Source: Antedon bifida (lineage: Eukaryota; Echinodermata; Crinoidea; Comatulida; Antedonidae). Taken from it: a DNA stretch of 64,000 bases. A model generated the notes under the pieces. It was not told the origin of the DNA. It saw only the letters and a program-made list of their open reading frames with translations, and did no database searches. The position numbers and the translations under genes were made by a program. The number at the start of each line of letters is the position of its first letter. The first letter of the stretch is position 1. The stretch lies in assembly GCA_963402885.1 (NCBI GenBank), contig OY727102.1, positions 11,532,001-11,596,000 of the forward strand, written 5' to 3'. This document shows, piece after piece, positions 50,801-62,800 of this stretch.

Positions 50801-53800
50801 GACGCCACCACCTTTCTTATCTACTCTATCACAATGAATTAATGTATAACCAGGAATGTTATATAAAGTATGTACAGTATTTGAACTAAACCAGGTCTCA
50901 GTGAAACATAATATATTAAATTTGTGATTAAGAGTTTCAAGATATTCAGTTATTTCAGTAAAGTTTTTTACCAGGCTACGTGAATTAAAATGAATAAAAC
51001 TAAAATTGTTATTAATATTTTCAATGGAACTATTAAAGTTATCGCTGAGATGATATCTACATGTAGAAGGAATGGATGTATTTACGTCAAAAGGGTTAAT
51101 ACTTAATGCATTTAGATGGTCAAAATCAACAAATTGGTTTACGTGAAATTGTTTTATTTCATGTAAAAACTCATCATCATTGAGTATATGATTAAACGGA
51201 AGTAAAGAAATATTACATGACGTACAGTACCATTCTGGATCTATGGAAGAACATTGGGCATGTGCGTACCCATTACATAATGCACATCTGTTTAGATTAA
51301 TATCGCCACTCATGAGGGCGTTTCTACATACAATACAAATCATATTAATAAGCAATTGTTTTTAGAAAATATAGTGTTTGTTTTGTCTCAAGGGACATAA
51401 TATATTCATAAAAGTATATTGCCATGCACAACAAGTAATAAATACATATACATATATAATAAAAATAAACGACGAAAATAGAAAAAAATGGTAATATGCC
51501 TTTAATATGTAAATTAAAATATTCCAAACTTCTAATGGAGTAAATTTTTAAAAAGTACATTTGTAATCTGCAAGGAAAAGTTAACAAAAAACAATGGTAT
51601 CAGAGTCTACTCTCGTCTACGTTTAAGCGAATGTGATAAAAAGAAAATATCTTTTAAATTATTATGTGGAGAAAAAGCTACTAAATAAGTGATGTTAGTT
51701 ATAAAATAATAATAATAACGTTAGGTTTGACTTGACTGCGCTGCCTAAGAGTGGAAACTTCCGTTTATGTACAAGTTGCCATTTCTGAAGGACGGCCTTT
51801 TCCCCTCTCTATAAGCTATGGCCATTGTGTCTTTTAGGCTTCGTTTTTTAATTAGGTCCGCTTCACAGAGATCATCGATGACATATATGTTACTGCTTTT
51901 TAGTGATGACTTCGACTTGGAGAGAACTTGATGCCGCTGGGGACGATAGATGAACTTGGCGATGATATGCCTGGGCTTGTCGTTAGGTCCTCGCGGCTTA
52001 CCGGACCGGTGCGCATTTTCTATTTTAACATTAGGAATGCATAACTCATTTTCAATCAGGTCTGTGATTTTCTGGACTGCATTTTCATTGATTTCTTCCG
52101 GTAAGCCACCAAACCGCAAATTAAAAGACCTTGAATAGCGTTCAAGCTTGTTCAGTTGATTTTGTACCGATAAGCACTTTGATTTTTCAGCTTCAACAGT
52201 AGATGATACGCCTTTAAGCTCTGTAGTGACATTTTTCATTTTGATTTCCATTTCTGATATCGTACTGCTAACAAATTCAATTGATGTTTCTAGTTGAGTT
52301 TGTTTGTTTTCAATTTTGTCTATCCTTCCAAGTATGGTATTCTGATTTGTTAGGACCGTGTCCAGCTGGTTACGTATACCAAACAATTCTCTCGCTATTT
52401 GTTGAATTTCGCGCCTCAGTGCTTCCGTGCTGGTCGCATCGGCTGCTTCAAGCACAGGGGGCGACTCCGGTGATTGTTGGCCTACGTCTGATGTTTTTTG
52501 AATTTCGCGCCTCAGTGCTTCCGTGCTGGGCGCGTCGGCTGCTTCAAGCACCGGGGGCGACTCCTGTGATTTTGCGCCTACGTCTGTTGGCTTTTTTTTC
52601 CCCATTTTGAGTGCTTGATTTCTCTATTAAAGTCAGATTCAGTTAGTAAATGCACTTACAGTTTTTTTTACGGTTTATTTGTCCAACGTTGTATTAGTGT
52701 AGCATGTATTATTTATATATTTAGACGGAGCAAACTATCCACGTCTGTTCACTCACTTAGCATTGTCTTGTAACCATAAAAGGTAAACTCGTGTAGTTTT
52801 CCGATAACACGATGATTGCAACAGCCGTTTCACGTTTTGTCAACTCTTTGACATTACTGACAAATAACCAATTAATAATAGATGTGTTAAAATAGTAAAG
52901 TTTTATTTTCCACCAGGGCCTTTATCCTGATTATCATGGAGTGACGTCTGATTATATATATTCGGAGGAAGATCGTCGTACCTTTCAGCCTATTGTAAAA
53001 CCAGAAGATCCACAACTTGACGATGCTTATTGGTACCAGGCCAAAGCGGTATTTATAGTTTCTTACTCGTTTAGCTCTGTTTACACCATCAAATTTTATG
53101 TGAAAAAGAAAATGTGATGTGCCCATATATGGACATGATGATGTCATAGAACTACCATATTTAAACATATCACTACGGTACCATATTTGGGCACATCACA
53201 CTTCTTTTGTCAATGTAGTTTGATAGTGTAGACAGAGCTTAACATATACTGAGTTATCTGTCTGAGCATCGGTTCCTACAGGACGCAACGCACGGATGAT
53301 GTGCGACGCATGGATGATGTGCGACGCACGAATGGTGTGCGACGCACGGATGATGTGCGACGCACTGATGATGTGTAATAACGCAAGGATATATGCGCAA
53401 CGCAAGGATGTATGCGCTACGCAAGAATGTATGCGCAGCGCAAGTAATTTGAGCAATCACAAGTGACAGTTTCGATTATGTTTGTTTGGTCTTCCGGTCA
53501 TGCCAAATGCGTTATTTACTTATCATTCTGTTTATTTATATTTTAGTTGTGGGAGTCTGCAAATGAAGAAGGCTACATTAGTGCCAGTCATTCGTGGATT
53601 GGAAGTAATGTTAAAGAGGATAGATACGAAGACGGTATAAAGACAGAACGTCACCCAACTTACTATGCAGAATATGACGAGTACGGATTTTAAGATTTTG
53701 CTCCTAAACGCATTTAGGTCTACATAACGGTTTTCTTTTACCATAACTCGAGAAATACCCGCGTATTGAATTATTCTCGAGTAAACTTTTTGCTGCTTGG

Positions 53801-56800
53801 TGCTTGCAAAATCAGTAAAAATCGTCCGACACACGCTGTTTAAATAGAAAATTATTTTAGATCAGTATACCATATTTAAGTTTTCTGAATCTGCCCACAT
53901 CTTCACTAAGTCGCAGTAGTGAGTAAGCTAAATGTGTGTCAATATTAGTCCAAGCTCAGATCGATCCATTCATTGTTATGTAAGCTCAACAGGTCTATCA
54001 CACACTCATGTTGCTTTACATCTTTTCTATATACTTTTTTAACAATTACATTCATGCACCAATCACCCAGTATGAATAAAATAAATCACACATTTTTGCA
54101 CCAACATCTCTGCAATCTTTGTCAATATTCGTACTTATCAAATCAACACTAGTATATCATCGTGTAGGTTCGAGTCTATTGATATCCGTTTTATAGGTGT
54201 ACTTAGACAATATTTACACAGCTTTAAATAACTCGTCTATACCTGTATTCCATTTTTACTGTAGTATGTCATAAGTCACCTATTCTTTGCGTATAATGTT
54301 GTCATCTTATTGGATTTATTATGTTTATTTATTGCAGAGATGTCAAATACGAGGACAGAATGAATACTATTAAAGCATGGATCAAAGCGCCATCTAAAAC
54401 GAGGTGTGTAAATATTTCCAATTATATTTGTTTGAAACCGACACATTTGTCAGTGATACTACTACCAATGAATATTATTATCATACGCAATTTCTTCAAA
54501 CCACGTAACCGATTCTCGACACTATATCTATACTTTGCCCAGTGTAATAGGACAATTATATTATACAATGTCACACATGTTTCACATATGATGACATAGG
54601 GTATATAGGAAGTGGGCAGAGGCAGCGATGCAGCTCAACAGGAAAGTACGGAGGGCAACAACATAATTATGTGAAACTGTATTATTTTGTTATTATTAAT
54701 TTTTCCATTCCATATGTCGGGATACAGTAGGCTTACATAAAATCGTGTGAATTGTTCCATTCATATAATAAAACAGTATAATGATCTTATAATTCGAGGT
54801 GGTTTGAATAGAACGAAATAAACTGTTGACATTGTTTGTCTTGTGTGGGTGCAGCAGTCCACCTATATTTCTTCAAAGTTCACATCAATATTGAACCATA
54901 TTTTAATATTGACATTTTTTATTTTTCATACAACCCTATTTTTTAATTGTGTTTTTTTAATATCGAGCAATTTTTATTTGATTTTGTTAGACCGAGATTT
55001 ATCACAATGTTCATGGAAGACCCTGGTAAGACAGCGAGGAAGTATGGTATCTACTCAAAACAAGTAAGCTAGGCAGACACTGCAATTTCATATCTTATCT
55101 ACTCGTGAGAACGGGTTAAGCTCGGGGCAAAAGGCTTGATGTTAAGGAGACATTTGACAACACAGGGATAAATAAATAACAAAGCATTTTCTAATTGTAA
55201 ATAAATGTAGAGAAATACATTATAGGCCTACTTCGGAAAAACGCTGAATTATGTCACAAAGAAGTCTAATTTAATGAACGTAGTAAACATGACAGTAAAT
55301 TAATGGAACTAAATAAGTCTTTAATAATTGAACCAAAAGGACAAACTTGTAATTTGATATCAAAGCAACAAGAAATATTATTTACCAGGTTTTGTTCATA
55401 AAATGTTATTTCAGTTTAATGAGAGTCTGCGTGAAACTGACGAAGCAATTGGTTTGGTTATGGAAGATCTGATGGATGAACAAATGCTGGACTGTATTGA
55501 CGTCATGATTGTCGGAACTACTGGCATGATCGATGTCACTTGTGATGACGTGTTTTATCTTGATGACGTAAGAATAACGAACTTTCTAATTAAAGACAAT
55601 CTTTGAGAACGGTGTTTCGATATGCTTCTACGTGCAAGCAAATCCCAAGCTCTCTCTACACTACCAAACTAGTTTGGTCACTGTGCCCAAATATAGCAGT
55701 GATATACCCAAATATGGTAGTGATATGCCCAAATATGGTAGTGATATGCCCAAATATTGTAGTAATATGACATCATCATGTCCATATATGGGCACATCAC
55801 ATTATTTTGTCACATAAAGTTTGATAGTGTAGACATAGCTTTATACTGTTTTACTCTAATTATTTTTAAACAATAATACAAATCAGACATAAAATTGAAT
55901 TGCAGTATGTTGATGATGTGAGGGATTATGACGTAACACCAGATTATATTGGATCATTTGCAGAGATTATGCCAAACGATCGTGAGTATAAAATAAAGGA
56001 ATAATATGAGTAGAAGTGCAGCTGTAGCTTGGTGGTTAACGTGCTTGCCTTCCAATCCCAAGGTCCGGGGTTCAATCCGACCTAGTGCCAGGGTTATAAC
56101 TCTTTCAACTCCACTCAAATGAGACTTAGTTTATAAGCACGATAAATTTAAATAGTTTCCATCCTGTAATTGGTGAGTTACTCGCTGTTGGATGCGTATT
56201 AAAAAAATACTGTAACGTACTGTACGGTTAGAATAAATAAACTAAATGTTATAAATGTATTAACATTGCAAATCGCTGTCCTATGTTATTTATTTAAAAA
56301 GCATGTCACCAATAACATGCCTTGTAAGCAGTTTGGAGGTTTTTTTAGAAGATGAATATTTTAAACTTTTTCCAATATAGGTGCTAAGTATAATACGACA
56401 GAAGATTTAGCGGAAAGATTGGTTGTAAGTATGGTTCACATTATGATTTCAGACAATTTAGAAAATAAATTCGGAGAAACCAAATGCAATAGTACTATTT
56501 CTTCTAATCCGCTAATCCGACGACTAATACATGCATAGGATAAGACGGACTGCTTATATATAGTTTTGTTTTAGACCTCATGACACTACTGATTAAATAT
56601 TGATAAACTAAATTAAAACAACACGAAACTCACGATCTACAGTGTCAAAAAGATATAAGTACACCTCAAGTGTTGAACTTTCAATAGAGCCTAAATCTGT
56701 TTTTGTCATCATTTTTCAGTGTAAAGAGGATTTTGCTTCCATCTACACGAGAAACTTAACAATTCCATCACGTTATCACTTTGGCAGCAACGAAAGAATT

Positions 56801-59800
56801 ACACCTCTTGTCGTAGTCATGGATAATGAAACCGTATTTTCTGGCAGGTATGTATCTTTGAGAATAGTCCACCATCACGATTCTTTATGTAAGGCATACA
56901 TCCGCCCACACTGTATGTGAGATGTCGAAGGTTCACATCGGACCAAGTGAATTTTAAATCAATTTTTATTGTAGATCTATAGATGAACATACTTAAGCCT
57001 GTTTTCCTGTCGATGTTATTCGACGCTCTCGTTAACAATAATCGGCGATCTTCTACGTAAACATTGAAATGTTAACGATTTACAGGAAAAGGTACTCGCT
57101 ATCGTTATCATTTCAACTTGATCGTTTTAAAACGATCGTCGTTGAACTGTTAACGATCAACGACGATAGCGTCGACAGGAAACAGGCTTTATACTCGGAA
57201 AGGTGCATTGTAATTTATCCGTATTAATTTATGAAGCGATTGATGTAGGAAGTGAAGACATTTTATATGGCCTAGATGATCAACTCACACCAGCCCAGCC
57301 CGAAAAGCTAAAGAGAATGTTTTGCGATAGTTGAAAGGGTACAAACGGAACAAACTCCTGAAATTTCAATCATTACTTAGCTCGTCTTTCTGTGATATCT
57401 TTGACACATAAAGAGAGAATTAAATAAATAATAAATGAATTTAATTTGTGAATGTAATTTTAGTCGTAAATCATCCTACAATCGGGATTACTGCAGAGGT
57501 GCTAATACCGGATTTGATCCATTCAACATGTCGATGCATGTAAGTATATTATTAATTGTAACCTTAATGTGCTTTAATCATTCAGACGTATTGCCGGAAA
57601 TATGTTTCTAGTGATTTTACTATCTATTTTATAACCGTTCAAACATAAAGTATAGGAAATTGGCAGTCTAATACGCCTCATATTTTGTGGGAATAATAGT
57701 TGGTCGTTTGTTTAGAGGTCATTGTTTTTCAGAACTAGATATAGGCCTAAGCATTAACATATTTTATACGTATTATTTTATGTAGGCCTACCTGTAATGT
57801 TACCACTTAAATACAGAAATTAATACTACAATCCTACTTCTTAATTGTAATGTATCTTCCTATCATTCCATTATAAGAAATGACCTAGGTCTATGATAAA
57901 TACAAATTAATTACGTTTTTTTTTATTTGTAAATAGGGTCTATTTGTCGGATTTGGACCGAGTTTCAGAAATGGTTTGGTTTTGAGAGAGTCTGTGGCAA
58001 ATGTAGAACTGTACAATCTAATGGCAGGTTGGTTATGTATTTTACAGGGGTAGGGGAGAGTGGCATGACCATACTATAAACAAATATAGAATATATTCTG
58101 TGTCTGTGATTATTTACCTATATATATTTATTTCATTTCATGTATTGTGAATGTATATATTGAATGAATAAAGAGTGGTGACATTGTTTATAAAGTACTT
58201 AATTTCCAGTACAGTATATCACTGGGAAGTTCAGAGATTCTCAATACCTGTTTATTTATTAAATAAATTTTACCCAAGTTTCTCCAGAAAATGTTTATGG
58301 CATACAAACAAGCATAATACATTTTGTAATTGATAGAACTGATTGATGTTACGCCTGAACCAAACAACGGAACAGCCGGTAGTATGAGGTCTACATTACA
58401 GCGTCCTGATTCATTTAGAACGCCGTCTTATAGAAGCAACACCGAGAACACTACGTCAGTTACATACCCACGTGATAACATTGAACGAGACAGACGTTAC
58501 AACGCGTATAATTCTGGATGCTCGTGCACTGCACAAGATTTATTGGTAAGAAAATCAATCCTCTTATACAATTTGCCCTGTATCATAGGCAAATTCTGTA
58601 TACAACAACTCATGTGGTTCACATGTGATGCCTGTATCATGTAAAATTAGGGTCTATATCATACACGTGTGTTTTCTGATTTCTTTCACGGAATTGTCCA
58701 TAAAGGTATGGACAAATTTAGATAGTAACGAAAATTGGCTGAGCAAATACATTGTATTTTAAATGACAGTGCGATTTGCCCATGAAATTATGGACAAATT
58801 TAGATTTTAACGAAAATCGGCTGAGCAAATACATTGTATTTTAAACGAAGTGGTAAACTCTATTACGCTCAACATGAATTTAAAAAATACATTTGATGAT
58901 ATTAAGTTAATGTTATTGTTGTAAATTTCAGCCTGATCTTCAAAATACGCAATTTTCTAACCGTGACGGTAGGTTTTTTGACCCGGATTTGGATTTAGAT
59001 CAAAATGAAAGTAAGTTCTTTTAAACTGTATTGCATTAATGTAGCAACATACTGACACTTTTGTATTTTACAATTATTAGAGAGGTTTCGCAATCTTACG
59101 AATACGAAAACGGATACGTCACGCACACGTATTCGTTTTCGTAAGCCAGTAGAGAGGTTTCGCAATCTTACGAATACGATAACGAAAACGGATACGTCAC
59201 GCACACGTATTCGTTTTCGTAAGCCATAAAAAAATCAGTTTCGCATAAATTACTTTAGTAAATTATTTTCAATAAATCTATAATTATATTATAATCATGA
59301 ATCATTCCTAATTCAAATGCAAAATGTGCAAAATAGATCAAAAACTATACTCGTTTTGTAGTTACGAATATGACTGGTGATATTCGTCAACACGAATACG
59401 CTTTACCTGTTATAAGTTCTTTGGCTTTACGAATATGAAATGGGGATCAGCTCAAAAGTTTCACAAATGTGTGACGTATCCGTTTTCGTTATCGTATTCG
59501 TAAGGTTGCGAAACCTCCCTATTATAAACATTTATCCAAATTAGTTATAGGCATATACTAACCCGTTTATAGCCTAATAGAGAATGACCTAAATCCCATT
59601 CAGCAGGGTCTTCGGTTTACCCTCTCAATATTAATACCTTACGTCATAAATAGACCGTAATTATTATGGATCTTATTTTACTAGTAACCCATTAATTTGT
59701 TTAATTCTGATATTCCACCTCATTAATTTAAAGTGAAGCTATATGGTTCAACTTACACCTGCAACTTATGCAAATGTTATCTTGTAGAATCTTCAAGTAG

Positions 59801-62800
59801 GGCAACAAATGCACCGTATGGCTTGCCTATCCTGGTAAACGAAACTAATCCACTAGGTGTAGACTTTGGTTTGCTCTATCAAAAACGGTTTATTAGTGCA
59901 TACGATAATTATATCAAAATTCAACGAATGCTCACTTACACTCTACCTGAAAATGTAAGTATTTCCAACGTGGCTTTATATACAGCTGTTTAGCCTGTTT
60001 GTAAAATGTACTGTTACACGTTAATATTTTTCAACATGCTTGCATAATGTTATAATATGTGTTTATACATTCAAAGAAAACGGCGAATTTTGCAATTATT
60101 TCAAGTATTTTATATCACTTATTGCACTGATGATGTTGCTCGGCGTAACAACGAAACATGTTGTCATAAAACTCAAGTTTATCTTAATTCTACTATGCTG
60201 TCGAAAGTTCGGCAACATTATTCATGACATCACCATAGACTTACGAAGGTTTGAAAAGCTCTCGAAAAAATCCATAAAAGTGTAGAAATCATTTGTATAC
60301 ACTCAAAACCAATGAATACTTCCTAAAACTCCATGTCTGCCTTTTACCTAAAATACAGTGGTTTAATCCTGTTTCTGTATCTTTCGTGACAATATTTATC
60401 CATCCAGTTTCACAGGCAAATCCGTAATACATCATCTCATGTGATTAGGTTAAGAGTTAGCTTAGGTTAAGAGTTAGCTTAGGTAAAGGCGTCACATTTT
60501 AGCCCCAAAGAAAATGTTTTATTTCTTTCAATTGTATTAAGCTCTGTCTACACTATCAAATGATGATTTCATATCACTACCATATAGGCCTATAGGCACA
60601 TTACATTTTTTTGTCCAACTAGTTTGATAGTATATACAGAGCTTTATACAATTTGAGTTGTGAACATTTCAAAATATGTTTAATTTTATATTGAATTTTC
60701 TAATTCAGTAGGCCTAACTACCATACTGTACTGTTGTGTCAGTTACAACATATGCTTTGTAATTTCAGACAAACTATATCTCACCAATTGATAGTTGTAC
60801 AAAAGATGATATTCGTATTCAAACCGAGAATAGTGTTAAGTGTAACGCGTACATAGGACCACAATACCAAAATGGACTTAGCAAACGTTTTCTCTATAGC
60901 TGCAGTAGTAAGTTGTTATTTTTTCAAACATCATCAAGTTTATATTTTTATTATGTACCGTACGACTGCGACTAAAATGACCAATAGTTTAAAATAACGT
61001 TTAAATCATTTGTTTCGTTTTTCCACTATTCTGCTATTCACCCTCTCCCCACCAAAGAACGTTGATACCCCCAAATATCTTTGATACCTCCCAGAGGTCT
61101 TTGTTTACCCCCTCCCCCACTCTCATACACACAGATCTTTGATACCCCGATAGCGGATAATGGACGATTAAGGGTGCTTTCTTAAATAACTCGGCCATTG
61201 TCGTCATCTGCATATTAGTACAAGTTTTTTCAATATAGACTTAAGCATCGGGTACAAACTAATTTGACCAAGCAAGATTTCACTCATCCCTGATTTTACC
61301 AATGGAAAGCTAGTTAAAACAATTATCATCATCATCATCATTCAAAGGTGTACCCATTACATTTTACGATGTTACGTAATTTACAATATGTTATTGTTAT
61401 TGTAGAATATACAGGAAATACTGGTGGAACAGGTACTACAAACGACCAGACTGACCAGATCAATTGTCTTGTTTCATCAAACATCGTCCCAATGTACACT
61501 TATTTTTACACCGGTAAGCATAATGCTGTTTTTTTACTATCACGCGTGTGATAGCTCAGTAAAGCTCTGTCTACACTATCAAACTTTATGTGATAAAACA
61601 AAATGTGATGTGCCCATATATGGACACGATGATTTGGTCATATCACTACCATATTGGGCACATCACACGTTTTGTGTCGAAGTAGTTTGATAGTGTAGAC
61701 AGAGCTTAAGATTATCCATTAAACAAATAGTTACAAAAAAATAAATAAATCGGGTATTAGTTCGTGGTGTCATCACCGCAATTCCATTTCCCATCTGAAC
61801 TGAAACTGCTGTTACTACCCTCACTTCCCAACCACTTGTTATAATACGTATTAAGGGAAAGTTATAGTCTGAAAATAGCATTTTTCACCACATATAGATC
61901 CGTTTTTTTATCTTAGGTTACTGGAGCAGACTTGTTAGCCAAACACTAAGATGGGCGGACACGCACAAAGGTGTCAATGTCGTAGTTGGACCAATTTTCG
62001 ACACGAACCACGACTCAAGAGTAGATACATATTATGAACTTGCTGGAAGGTAAATATAGCATTAATTTCTTATTTTTTCATTTGCGCGCATGCGCAGTAT
62101 TTTAAAGGGTGCCTAGTCTTGTGTTTTTAGAATTAGGTCTCAATTCTCGGATATTTCCGCACGAATTGCGTCATATCTGACTTGGTGCAAGATTATTCTC
62201 GGATATGCATTTCCAATCTGCGTATACTGTTTTTGTTTATATTTAGTGACATTTTATAACAACCATTGTTAATATTATTATCATTCAAATTACAGTACTA
62301 ATTGGATCGGAGAAACTCCTGTACCCACAGCGTACTATTACATCGTGACACGATGTCGTGTTAGTAACAGAGTATTTTCGTCATGTGGAAAAAGACCGGA
62401 AGATATTGATATCCTATCTTTCATCCTGCCTCACTCAAACGAATCACCTCCTAATTGCAAGGTAAATGATACAAATAGTTTAGAGGGGTTTTTGATAATG
62501 ATGATACGGTTATATGGATTGTCAGCGATATGAATTTCATATGCTATTTTTCTCTGAGAATACAATAAACCCACCGAATACAAAATCACAGTTCTTTCTA
62601 ACTTCTGCTTTTTCTCTACATTTCTTTACAAGTGTGTAGAAAATAGAAAATACAATTTACCTTATTTATTCGAATAAACGTTTAGAAGGGGTTTTAGGAG
62701 GCGTTTATTCCAAACGATTCCATGTGAGAGCTTCTTCCAAACGATTCCATTGGCCGTTTTTTCAAGGCGTTTAATAGAATGAACACGTAACAAAATGGTT

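Larger units (their letters stand above)
47819..52620 (-). mobile_element. Nearly full-length LINE, antisense in ENPP intron 7
   Basis: Non-LTR retrotransposon with ORF1 (52605-51745), ORF2 with apurinic endonuclease and reverse transcriptase (51355-48102, one frameshift), a 3' UTR and a terminal (CTTGAAA)n run at 47819-47853. A CR1/L2/Jockey-like group is suggested by the RT and the heptamer 3' end. It sits between ENPP-like exons 47015 and 52917 and accounts for most of that 5.9 kb intron. The 5' limit and target duplication were not resolved. Confidence 0.85.

Noticed and set aside
53196..53460. Repetitive His/Ala-rich open frames
   Set aside because: Artefact of the CG-rich minisatellite, inside a confirmed intron.
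55632..55817. Open frame with repeated PKYGSDMP text
   Set aside because: It is the tandem core of MITE-A copy 5.
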